From contig CAISDJ010000005.1 in NCBI GenBank assembly GCA_903884105.1, positions 1 to 51,937 on the forward strand: a DNA stretch of 51,937 bases, in the 5' to 3' direction. The notes under the pieces were generated by a model, which was not told the origin of the DNA, did not search any database, and saw only the letters and a program-made list of their open reading frames with translations. The DNA is from an uncultured Pseudomonadota bacterium. Its GTDB lineage: Bacteria > Pseudomonadota > Gammaproteobacteria > Steroidobacterales > Steroidobacteraceae. Shown here one piece after another: positions 44,316-51,937 of this stretch. The number at the start of each line of letters is the position of its first letter. Position 1 is the stretch's first letter. Made by a program: the position numbers and the translations under genes.

Positions 44316-47201
44316 CTACTCCCCCATCACGGATGTCCACATCTCGATGACCCGCTTGCGCTCATCGACGAACTCGGTGGCGTCGATGATGCCGCCCCCT
44401 TCATCCAGCGACAGGTGGTGCATGCGTTCGCGGTACTTGCGATAGGTGGACGTCAGGAAGTCCACATCGGCTTGCGGCACGCGATTACCCGAAGCCAGAC
44501 TCTCGAGCTGCCGGATGTTGTCGGAGAAGTAGATGATCTCGGGATGGCGGTCGGCCCACTTGAGCATCCAGTACTGCGTCAGGAACTCGATGTCTGCGAT
44601 GCCGCCCGCGTCCTGCTTGAGGTCCACCTGCCCCGCCTTGGCGCGCGACAGCTCGTTGCGCATGCGGGCACGCATGGTCCGAACCTCTTCCTGCAGAGTG
44701 TCACGCTGCACTGCCGTGCGCAGCGTGTCGATGCGAATCCGCTCAAACTCCTCCCGCAACGAGCCCCCGCCCGCGACCGCCCGCGCCCTGAGCAATGCCT
44801 GATGCTCCCACGTCCATGCCTCCTTGCGCTGGTACTCGGCGAAACCGTGGAGGCTCTGCACGAGCAGGCCACCCTTGCCGCTCGGCCTGAGGCGTGTGTC
44901 GATTTCGTACAGACGACCCGCTGCGCTATGCACCGTCAGCAGGTGCACGATCTTCTGGCCCACGCGCGCAAAGAACACGGCATTGTCGATCGGTTGCCTG
45001 CCATCCGTACGCTGCACCTCGCCCGAGGAGTCGTGCAGGAACACGAGGTCGAGATCCGAGCCGTAGCCGAGTTCGATGCCGCCGAGCTTTCCGTAGGCCA
45101 CTACGACCATGCCTGCTGCCTGCAGGTTGGCTTCGTCCGGGCCGCGCCACGGCACACCATGCCGCTCGGTCACCTGTGACCACGCAAGCGCAAACACTTC
45201 GCCCAGGATCAGCTCCGCGAGATCCGTCAACCGGTCGCTCACTTTCATCAACGGCAGATGGCCGCTCAGGTCCGCCACCGCGATGCGGAATAGCGTCGCT
45301 CGCTGGAACTGCTTCAGCAGATCGATCTGCCGCTCGGGGTCTTCCTGCCGCGCACCCTCCATGCGTTGCCTCAGCTCCACCTTGAATTCCTCGCGGCTCG
45401 GAAGCGCCTCAAAAAGACGCTCGTCGATCAGCTCATCCAGCAGCAGAGGGAAGGCCGCGATCTGGTCGGCGAGGAACTGGCTGCGGGCGCAGAGGTGGAT
45501 CAGCCGATCGAGTGCAATGCGGTTCTCGTTCAATAGCGCGAGATAGACCGTGCGGCCGCCGATCATCTCGACGATCTTGAGCAGCCGACCCAGCGTGACA
45601 TCCGGATGCCCGTCGTGAACCACGGCTTTGAGCAATCGCGGCAACAGAACGTGCAAGCGTTTGAGGCCGTTTTCGTCGAGACGGCGGTAGTAGCCGCTGT
45701 TGCGCAGCCTGTCGATGAGCTCGAGCATGGCGTCCGGGTGCTCGAAGCCCTGGCGCGCGAGCTCGGCTTGTCGATCAGCAGGGTTCGCGCGGGTCTCGAT
45801 CAGAGCTTCGAATGCGGCTGCAGACTCGCTGGCCCCGCTGGCCGGAGCGAAGACAATGGAATCGAAGTGCCTGCTCACCCGCTGCCGGTGGAAATCGAGC
45901 AGTTCGCGCAGCTGATCCCAGTCGGGCGCGCCCATCGAGAGCGCCAGGCGCACCTGCCGGTCGGGGAAATCAGGCAATGAATGCGTCTGCTCGTCGTTCC
46001 ATTCCTGCAAGCGATTCTCCACTCGACGCAGGAAGCGATAAGACCCGGCGAGTTCCTCGACGGCAGAGTGGGGAAGCAACTTCTGGCCGACCAGCAGTTT
46101 CAGCGTCGGCAGCAGCTGGCACGACTGCAACCGCGGATCGCTGCCGCCGCGGATCAGCTGGAAGGCCTGCACGACGAACTCGATTTCCCGGATGCCGCCC
46201 GGCCCGAGTTTCACGTTGTCCTTGAGGTCGCGCCGCTCCACTTCGCGAGCGATCATCTCTTTCATGCTGCGCAGGGACTCGAACACGCCGAAGTCGAGAT
46301 AGCGGCGGTACACGAACGGACGCAGCACGTTGCGGTACAGGTCCGCCTCGAACGCCTGCCCCGTGATGACACGGGCCTTCACATAGGCGTAGCGCTCCCA
46401 ATCGCGGCCGTGCTGTTGCAGATAGGCCTCGAACGAATCGAAACTCGTCGCCAGCGCACCGCTTTCACCGAACGGTCGCAGGCGCATGTCAACGCGATAG
46501 ACGAATCCGTCCGGAGTGGTGTTCGCAAGCAGATGGATCGTCCGCTGCCCGACCTTGATGAAGTATTCGGTGTTGCTGATGGGCCGCGCCCCGTCGGTCT
46601 CCCCGCCCTGCGGATAGAGGAACACGAGATCGATATCGGAGGAGAAATTCAGCTCGCCGCCGCCGAGCTTGCCCATGCCGAGGATCACGAGCGGCTGGAG
46701 AGCGCCTGACTCATCGCGTGGTTGGCCATGGCGCTCGCTGAAGGAGCGGCTGGCATAGTCGCACGCAGACTGGATGCAGGCATCGGCCAGCGCGGACAGA
46801 TCCGCCAGGACTTCATCTAGCGGCGCCCACCCGCACAGGTCCCGCCACGCGATTCGGACCATGTGGTTGCGGCGGAAGAGGCGCAGTACGCTCATGACCT
46901 CGCTGTCGCTGGTCACGTCCTTGAGCGCATCCGCAAGCGATGCGGCCACGGAAGCCCGGTCGGCGCTGCGAAACAGGAAGTCGTCCTGAAGCAGGGCCGG
47001 CAGCAGCGCGGCATCGCGCTTGATGGCCGTGGCGACAAACTCGCTCATCGTCCATACAAAGGGCAGTGTCTCCGAGAGCCTTGGCTCGGCGAGGGCAGCG
47101 GCCCATTCTTCAGGTGACGCAGCCTGGGCCGCCGCGATCTGGCGGGCCGAAGCCTGCGCGAGGTCGGCAGGGAGAGTGAAGTCGGGTTCGGCTGCGTGCA
47201 T
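44316..47201 (-). CDS. glnE: Bifunctional glutamine-synthetase adenylyltransferase/adenylyl-removing enzyme
   Basis: About 961 residues, full length. Two nucleotidyltransferase domains are visible: the N-terminal one has GKLGGGELNFSSDIDLVF, the C-terminal one GKLGGIELGYGSDLDLVF. The first removes AMP from glutamine synthetase, the second adds it, under control of PII and glutamine. Start at 47201 is chosen since the longer frame crosses an AT-poor leader without a ribosome site. It is encoded alone here, with repeats at both ends of the gene. Confidence 0.95.
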   Translation of the reverse strand: MHAAEPDFTLPADLAQASARQIAAAQAASPEEWAAALAEPRLSETLPFVWTMSEFVATAIKRDAALLPALLQDDFLFRSADRASVAASLADALKDVTSDSEVMSVLRLFRRNHMVRIAWRDLCGWAPLDEVLADLSALADACIQSACDYASRSFSERHGQPRDESGALQPLVILGMGKLGGGELNFSSDIDLVFLYPQGGETDGARPISNTEYFIKVGQRTIHLLANTTPDGFVYRVDMRLRPFGESGALATSFDSFEAYLQQHGRDWERYAYVKARVITGQAFEADLYRNVLRPFVYRRYLDFGVFESLRSMKEMIAREVERRDLKDNVKLGPGGIREIEFVVQAFQLIRGGSDPRLQSCQLLPTLKLLVGQKLLPHSAVEELAGSYRFLRRVENRLQEWNDEQTHSLPDFPDRQVRLALSMGAPDWDQLRELLDFHRQRVSRHFDSIVFAPASGASESAAAFEALIETRANPADRQAELARQGFEHPDAMLELIDRLRNSGYYRRLDENGLKRLHVLLPRLLKAVVHDGHPDVTLGRLLKIVEMIGGRTVYLALLNENRIALDRLIHLCARSQFLADQIAAFPLLLDELIDERLFEALPSREEFKVELRQRMEGARQEDPERQIDLLKQFQRATLFRIAVADLSGHLPLMKVSDRLTDLAELILGEVFALAWSQVTERHGVPWRGPDEANLQAAGMVVVAYGKLGGIELGYGSDLDLVFLHDSSGEVQRTDGRQPIDNAVFFARVGQKIVHLLTVHSAAGRLYEIDTRLRPSGKGGLLVQSLHGFAEYQRKEAWTWEHQALLRARAVAGGGSLREEFERIRIDTLRTAVQRDTLQEEVRTMRARMRNELSRAKAGQVDLKQDAGGIADIEFLTQYWMLKWADRHPEIIYFSDNIRQLESLASGNRVPQADVDFLTSTYRKYRERMHHLSLDEGGGIIDATEFVDERKRVIEMWTSVMGE

Positions 47202-47329
47202 TCGCGAAGTGTAGCGGAGGTGCGGGGTCATCCAGAATGCGGGAAAGCCCAAGGAAGCGAGCAAGCCGGGAAGTTGGTAAGCCGGAGCAGGACTTGAGAT
47301 CAACCCTGCTCTTGAATCCTCTGGAAGTC

Positions 47330-47409
47330 CTGGCTTCCTGGCTTCCTAGCTTCCCGGCTTCCTGGCTTCCTAGCTTCCCAGCTTCCTAGCTTCCTAGCTT
47401 CCTAGCTTC
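47330..47409. repeat. Octamer tandem repeat, about ten copies
   Basis: Ten uninterrupted 8-base units of the form CYDGCTTC (CTGGCTTC, CTAGCTTC, CCGGCTTC, CCAGCTTC) fill 47330-47409. The last two units encode the C-terminal KLGS and stop of the MFS gene. Period 8 is out of phase with codons. Confidence 0.9.
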
Positions 47410-48821
47410 CTTAGGCTTCCGGCCTCTGCTGCATGGCCGCTGACTGTGCTCCCGGCCGTAGCAGCGAGCCGCCGGTACAGAAAAGCCGACAGGACCGTAC
47501 AGGTGCCGAAGGACAGGAAGGCCATCCAGAAGTCGTCGGCCTGGATCGTCGTCCTGTTGCTCGACGACACGGAGAAGTGCAGCAACTGGGCAGCAATGCC
47601 GACACCCATGCTCAACGACAGCTGGATCGTCGTGCTCGAGAAACTGGCGGCCTGGCTCATGCCGCGTTCCGAGATGTCCGCAAAGCTCATCGCATTCATC
47701 GCGGTGAACTGCAGCGACTGGAGGTAGCCGAGCAACAGGAGGTACCCCACCATGAGCCAGTGCGGGGTTGCCAGCGAGAAAGTGGCACAGCCCGCGATCA
47801 GTAGTCCGCACAGGATGCCGTTGATCGTGAGCACGCGGCGAAAGCCGAAGCGGCGCACGATCGGCGTAGCCGTGGGCTTCATCAGGAAGATGCCCACGGC
47901 CCCGGCGCACGTTGTCAGGCCGGATTGCAGCGGCGTCAGGCCGAAGCCGAGCTGCAACAGCAGGGGCATCAACAGGGCCTGCGCACCGACGCCAATGCGA
48001 AAGAAGATGCCACACAACATCGCAATGGCAAAAGTAGGCACCTGTAGCAGCGACAGGTCGACAATGGGGTGTGCCAGTCGTCGCGACCGCAAGACATAGA
48101 TCCCGATCAGCGCGAAGCCACCGAGCAGGAAGGTACGCACGACGGCGGCATCGAAGACGTTGCGACCGAGGTTTTCGAAGCCGAACAGCAACGACGCCAG
48201 CCCGCTGCCGATGAGTACCCAGCCGAGGAAATCGAGCCGCGGCACGTCCCGCTCGGGCCCGCCTGCAATAAAGCGTGCGGCCAGCAGATAACCGATGATG
48301 CCGATGGGCACGTTGACGAAGAAGATCCAGCGCCACGAAGTATGGCTGGCGATGAAGCCACCGAGTGGCGGCCCGATGATCGGCGCCAGCACGGCGGGCA
48401 TCGTCACGTAGGCGAGCACCCGCACGAGGTCGCTCTTGGGCACTTGCCGCAGCAAGACCAACCGACCCACCGGCACCATCATCGCTCCGCCGATGCCCTG
48501 CAGGATGCGGGCGGCGACGAGCTGCATCAGGCTCTGCGACAGGCCGCAGAGGATCGAGCCGATCGTGAACAGCACGATGGCGCTGCGGAAGATCCGCTTG
48601 GGCCCGAAGCGATCGGCCGCCCACCCCGACAGCGGGATGAAGACCGCGAGACTCAGCAGGTACGATGTGATCGCCAGGCTCAAGCGGAGGGGGTCTTCCT
48701 GCATCGAGCGCGCAATCTGAGGCAACGTCGTTGCGATGATCGTGGAGTCGAGATGCTCCATGAACAACGCACAGGCGACGAGCAGCGGGACGGTGTTGGA
48801 GCGGGACAGCAGGTTCTGCAT
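47394..48821 (-). CDS. MFS multidrug transporter (DHA2, EmrB/QacA-like)
   Basis: 475 residues, about fourteen transmembrane helices. The N-terminal motif is LDSTIIATTLPQIARSM, motif A reads GWAADRFGPKRIF, and motif C is in VLAPIIGPPLGGF. It is a proton-driven efflux pump of the DHA2 group. No partner membrane-fusion gene lies beside it. Its last codons fall in the octamer tandem repeat, so its C terminus may vary between strains. The other long frame on the same strand is a shadow. Confidence 0.92.
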   Translation of the reverse strand: MQNLLSRSNTVPLLVACALFMEHLDSTIIATTLPQIARSMQEDPLRLSLAITSYLLSLAVFIPLSGWAADRFGPKRIFRSAIVLFTIGSILCGLSQSLMQLVAARILQGIGGAMMVPVGRLVLLRQVPKSDLVRVLAYVTMPAVLAPIIGPPLGGFIASHTSWRWIFFVNVPIGIIGYLLAARFIAGGPERDVPRLDFLGWVLIGSGLASLLFGFENLGRNVFDAAVVRTFLLGGFALIGIYVLRSRRLAHPIVDLSLLQVPTFAIAMLCGIFFRIGVGAQALLMPLLLQLGFGLTPLQSGLTTCAGAVGIFLMKPTATPIVRRFGFRRVLTINGILCGLLIAGCATFSLATPHWLMVGYLLLLGYLQSLQFTAMNAMSFADISERGMSQAASFSSTTIQLSLSMGVGIAAQLLHFSVSSSNRTTIQADDFWMAFLSFGTCTVLSAFLYRRLAATAGSTVSGHAAEAGSLRKLGS

Positions 48822-48884
48822 GAAACGGATCGGGCGTCTTGGCAGGCAATTATGCCCTGCGAACGGGTCGGACGCCGCGTGGTT

Positions 48885-50201
48885 CTACTTGGCTGCCGTG
48901 CGCGACAGGGCCCGCGCATGGAAGCGCCACACCCCCCAGCCCGCGGCCAGTGTCGCTATGCCATACAGGCTCACGACGGGACGCATCCGGATCGTGAGTG
49001 CCGTGATCACGATGATGGCAGTGATGAACAGCAACGGGACCCACGGCCACCCGGGAACAGCGAGCGCGGGCCCTTCCCGTCTGCGCAACCGTACAAGGCC
49101 TGCAACGGTGAGCGCCGTGCTCATGCCAAGGGTGAATCCGACATAGGTGAGCAATCCGTCGTAGGTCGTGCTCCACAGCATCACGAGCGACAGCGCCAAT
49201 TGCAGCACCATGCCGTTGCGGGGAGCGACGCCTGGTCGGACACGCAGCAGCTCGGGTAGATAGCCATCCCGTGCCATCTGCGCATACACCCTCGGCCCCG
49301 CCATCATCATCGACGACACCGAACTGATGAGCGCGAGCGCCACGATCAGGGTGACAGCGATTCCCCAGCGGGAACCGCCGAGCGCCTCGGCGGCGATGCG
49401 ACCGATCTCGAGCTTCCCGGCAAGTTCGGGAGCGGGCGCCGAGTACACGAAGACCGCATTCAGCGCGACATACAAGCCCGTCACCAGCAGCGTTCCGATC
49501 ACGAGCGCGCGCGGCAGATTCACCTCCGGGTTGCGCACTTCACCGCCGATGTAGATCGCCGCATTCCAGCCCGAATAGCTGAACATCACCCAGACCAGTG
49601 ACACCGCAACGGTGGCTGCCGGCACCGTTGCTGGCTGCACTTCAGGCAGCACGGGCAATCGAGTCGCACCAAGCAGAATAAAGCCGGCGATCAACACGAC
49701 CTTCACGGCGACCGTCAAATTCTGCACCCACGCACCGCGCTGGGTACTGAACGCATGCAGCAGGCAGAACACAACCAGCAGCGCGGTACCCGGGATCTGT
49801 GGTGCCATGGAGCCCGTCCACGGCGATGCATACTGGCCGAAAGCGAACGCGGCCGCCGCTAACGGCGCGGAGAAGCCGACCAGCAACGAAATCCATCCGG
49901 CGACATAGCCGAGCGACGGATGCAGCGTGTGCGACAGGAACAGATACTCACCGCCGGACTCGGGGATACGACGACTCAACGCTCCGTAGCACAGCGCACC
50001 GAGCAGCGCGATCACGCCGCCCAGAATCCATACGAACAGGACGCGCTCCGGGCTCCTCAGGTCCGCCAGCAGGAAGCCACTGGTAGTGAACACCCCGGTG
50101 CCGATCATGTTGGCGACGACCATTGCCACAGCAGTGGCAAGGCCGAGGGGACGCGCTGGTGATCCGGGCTTGGCTGCCCGCGCTGCGTCTTGTGGAGACA
50201 A
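48885..50201 (-). CDS. APC family amino-acid permease
   Basis: 438 residues and about twelve transmembrane helices. The consensus amphipathic opening is VANMIGTGVFTTSGF, followed by GALSRRIPESGGEYLFLS, both APC landmarks. It is related to the y+LAT/serine-threonine-exchanger-like group. The start in the open frame is TTG at 50201, only 15 bases after the next upstream gene, so it may be cotranslated with or start slightly inside it. The substrate is not predictable. Confidence 0.88.
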   Translation of the reverse strand: MSPQDAARAAKPGSPARPLGLATAVAMVVANMIGTGVFTTSGFLLADLRSPERVLFVWILGGVIALLGALCYGALSRRIPESGGEYLFLSHTLHPSLGYVAGWISLLVGFSAPLAAAAFAFGQYASPWTGSMAPQIPGTALLVVFCLLHAFSTQRGAWVQNLTVAVKVVLIAGFILLGATRLPVLPEVQPATVPAATVAVSLVWVMFSYSGWNAAIYIGGEVRNPEVNLPRALVIGTLLVTGLYVALNAVFVYSAPAPELAGKLEIGRIAAEALGGSRWGIAVTLIVALALISSVSSMMMAGPRVYAQMARDGYLPELLRVRPGVAPRNGMVLQLALSLVMLWSTTYDGLLTYVGFTLGMSTALTVAGLVRLRRREGPALAVPGWPWVPLLFITAIIVITALTIRMRPVVSLYGIATLAAGWGVWRFHARALSRTAAK

Positions 50202-50215
50202 GGTTGGCCCGGAAG

Positions 50216-51061
50216 TCAGGGCGCAGGTGGCGCGATGCGATTGGCAGTGAAACTGTCGGCACCCAGCTTGCCGGTGATTTGTTCGCCTGCGACCTTCCCC
50301 ACGAGCTCCCGCTGCCCCCCCTTCCCGTCCGGCAACGTCAGCCGGATCTCGTCGCCCTTCAACGAGCCCTGTACCGCTGCATTCATCGGCGCAGCCGTGC
50401 CGCGAAAATCCTGGAAGGCCTGGGTCAGCTTCAACTCCACTGTTTCGGCGCCGGCCTGGGCCTTCCAGGTTCCTGCCACGCGGGCGGGCACGATCCAGAA
50501 ATAGGCGTTCTGCCCTGCCACGCTTGCACGGTCGTCCGGCCGCCAGTCGCTCATGGTGAACGCATGCGACACGATGCGGGTACCGGGCTTCATGTTGAGC
50601 AGAATCGGCCGCAATCGCAGGTTGATCGCCGGCAGCAGGTACATCGTGACGATCGTGGCGTCGGAGAAGTCGGTGGCGAACAGGTCGCCCTGGATGAAAT
50701 TCACCCGCTGCGCGACACCCTGATCGACAGCATTGTGGTTCGACAGCGTGACCATCTCGGAGTTGTACTCGATGCCGATGGCCGAGCCGACCTTGAAGTC
50801 ACGGGCAGCGGCAATGGCAATCCGGCCGTCACCGGAACCGAGATCCACGAGCTTGTCGTTGGGTCCCGCGTTCACCATGCGCAGCATGCGGTCGATGAGG
50901 CTGTTCGGTGTCGGGACCCAGATGACATCCTTGCCCGCCTGGCCGACCCGCGGCTCGAAGCCGGGCTGCGCAGCGTTGACGCTCCCCAGCACGGGCAACA
51001 GCAGTGCCAGCAACGAGGCAAGCACGATGCGACGGCGATAAGCGAAGGGAAGTGGGTCCAT
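50216..51061 (-). CDS. Exported class I methyltransferase-fold protein
   Basis: 281 residues. The start at 51061 has AGGGGA upstream and a signal (RRRIVLASLLALLLPVLGSVNA). The SAM-binding motif LVDLGSGDGRIAIAA is followed by the strand-2 acid (GIEYNSEMV) and NFIQGDLFATDF. A C-terminal beta-rich extension occupies about 180-281. A methyltransferase with a cleavable signal is unusual, since SAM is cytoplasmic; the segment may instead be a membrane anchor. Substrate unknown. Confidence 0.85.
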   Translation of the reverse strand: MDPLPFAYRRRIVLASLLALLLPVLGSVNAAQPGFEPRVGQAGKDVIWVPTPNSLIDRMLRMVNAGPNDKLVDLGSGDGRIAIAAARDFKVGSAIGIEYNSEMVTLSNHNAVDQGVAQRVNFIQGDLFATDFSDATIVTMYLLPAINLRLRPILLNMKPGTRIVSHAFTMSDWRPDDRASVAGQNAYFWIVPARVAGTWKAQAGAETVELKLTQAFQDFRGTAAPMNAAVQGSLKGDEIRLTLPDGKGGQRELVGKVAGEQITGKLGADSFTANRIAPPAP

Positions 51062-51120
51062 ATGCGTCCCCTGGAAAATGCGCAAGGGAGCTAGCGTAGA
51101 CGCCGAACACATCACAAGAC

Positions 51121-51154
51121 AAGAAAAGCAAAGCCCCGCGCAAGGCGGGGCTTT
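51121..51154 (-). terminator. Rho-independent terminator downstream of groEL
   Basis: On the minus strand AAAGCCCCGC pairs with GCGGGGCTTT around a 5-base loop, followed by CTTTTCTT. A second, perfect stem (CATGGAGGCC/GGCCTCCATG, 51175-51205) lies between it and the groEL stop without a T run. Confidence 0.88.
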
Positions 51155-51222
51155 GTTCATGAACCTGGGCTGAACATGGAGGCCGGGTTTCCCCGGGCCT
51201 CCATGCGGGTTCATAGAGCGGC

Positions 51223-51937
51223 TTACATATCCATGCCGCCCATTCCGCCCATGCCACCCATGCCGCCGCCGGCACCGGGGTGACCATGGTCATCGTCCTT
51301 CGGAGCCTCGGCGATCATCACTTCCGTCGTCAGCAGCAGGCCGGCCACCGAAGCGGCGTTCTGCAGGGCCAGACGCGTCACCTTGGTGGGATCGAGAATG
51401 CCCATCTCGAGCATGTCGCCGTACTTGCTGGTCGCCGCGTTGTAGCCGTACGTGCCCTTGCCTTCCTTGACCTTGGCCAGAACCACGGCCGCATCTTCAC
51501 CGGCATTGGTGACGATCTGGCGCAGCGGCTCTTCGATCGAGCGGGCGAGGATGCGGATACCGAACGCCTGGTCCTCGTTGGCGCCCTCGAGCTTTTCGAC
51601 CGCCCTCTGGGCGCGGATGAGTGCAACGCCGCCGCCGGGAACCACGCCTTCTTCAACGGCAGCACGGGTTGCGTGCAGCGCGTCTTCGACGCGGGCCTTC
51701 TTTTCCTTCTTTTCGATCTCGGTGGCAGCGCCGACCTTGATCACGGCAACGCCGCCCGAGAGCTTGGCAACGCGCTCCTGCAGCTTTTCCTTGTCGTAGT
51801 CCGACGTGGCATCTTCGGCCTGGCGACGGATCTGCTCCACACGAGCCTTGATCTCGGAAGCCTTGCCCTTGCCGTCGATGATCGTGGTGTTGTCCTTGTC
51901 GATCGTGACGCGCTTGGCTTTGCCGAGGTCCGTGATC
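51223..51937 (-). CDS. groEL: Chaperonin GroEL, C-terminal part (runs off the window)
   Basis: About 238 residues of the 60-kDa chaperonin, 5' end beyond the right edge. The frame continues from [20 protein letters not shown] through [32 protein letters not shown] and [20 protein letters not shown] to the GGM-repeat tail ending MGGMDM. It is the equatorial and intermediate domain with the ATP-binding GGGVAL loop. The internal ATG at 51840 is not the start. A tandem terminator structure follows. Confidence 0.97.
   Translation of the reverse strand, partial: ITDLGKAKRVTIDKDNTTIIDGKGKASEIKARVEQIRRQAEDATSDYDKEKLQERVAKLSGGVAVIKVGAATEIEKKEKKARVEDALHATRAAVEEGVVPGGGVALIRAQRAVEKLEGANEDQAFGIRILARSIEEPLRQIVTNAGEDAAVVLAKVKEGKGTYGYNAATSKYGDMLEMGILDPTKVTRLALQNAASVAGLLLTTEVMIAEAPKDDDHGHPGAGGGMGGMGGMGGMDM

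Noticed and set aside
44106-45179. 357-residue plus-strand open frame
   Set aside because: It is antisense to the glnE C-terminal domain and shows no domain of its own.
47330-47409. CRISPR-like array
   Set aside because: The units are 8 bases long, contiguous and without spacers; this is a simple tandem repeat.
47386-48849. 487-residue second minus-strand frame over the MFS gene
   Set aside because: It lacks hydrophobic helices and is Arg/His/Pro-rich; the 475-residue frame carries all transporter motifs.

Overview
This is a GC-rich, gene-dense stretch of bacterial chromosome, most likely from a gammaproteobacterium. The evidence is a GroEL with a GGM tail, a full-length GlnE, an NsrR-type Rrf2 regulator, a TonB-dependent receptor, and a paired DUF1552/DUF1592 locus. 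The combination fits Steroidobacteraceae-like or Nevskiales-like lineages, but that placement is inference. No rRNA, tRNA, prophage, CRISPR array or intact insertion sequence was seen.

Layout. 1-6.5 kb: a minus-strand group of a Tat-exported metallo-beta-lactamase-fold protein, a large di-haem-motif DUF1592 protein, a DUF1552 protein and a secreted ankyrin-repeat protein. Two long inverted repeats interrupt it. 6.8-11.2 kb: a secreted esterase, a SirB2-like membrane protein, a multicopper oxidase followed by nsrR with a probable NsrR operator upstream, and an aldo/keto reductase. 11.2-19.8 kb: housekeeping and envelope genes: a universal stress protein, a small ORF carrying an amber codon, a DUF4382 lipoprotein, a di-haem cytochrome c, an ACE-like M2 peptidase, a GST, a double-VOC protein and a PAP2 phosphatase. 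19.8-25.95 kb: two divergent operons. They encode a degenerate PTPS-fold protein, a zinc-site-less MDR dehydrogenase, a GT4 glycosyltransferase, a methyltransferase and DgkA on one side, and a CDP-alcohol phosphatidyltransferase and an LTA-synthase-like enzyme on the other. Together they look like an uncharacterised envelope-glycolipid or phospho-alcohol pathway. 26-33.7 kb: a MetE-like protein, an amidohydrolase, an SGNH hydrolase, a histidine phosphatase, a DJ-1/PfpI protein, a cupin and a PepSY membrane protein.

34-39.2 kb is the accessory core: a small chromosomal integron. It has an intact intI (all five catalytic residues and the IntI-specific insertion), an attI core, and three cassettes on the opposite strand, each ending in a foldable attC. 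The cassettes carry an orphan protein, a DUF4160+DUF2442 pair, and a DUF433+DUF5615 toxin-antitoxin-like pair. psiE-terC lies immediately beyond the last attC. A DUF2283 pair and a 208-bp segment bounded by perfect 19-bp inverted repeats lie on the other side of intI.

39.2-51.9 kb: a GNAT acetyltransferase, a secreted carboxypeptidase-regulatory-like protein, a TonB receptor with a clear terminator, glnE, an octamer tandem repeat, an MFS drug transporter, an APC permease, an exported methyltransferase-fold protein, and the 3' part of groEL, which runs off the right edge.
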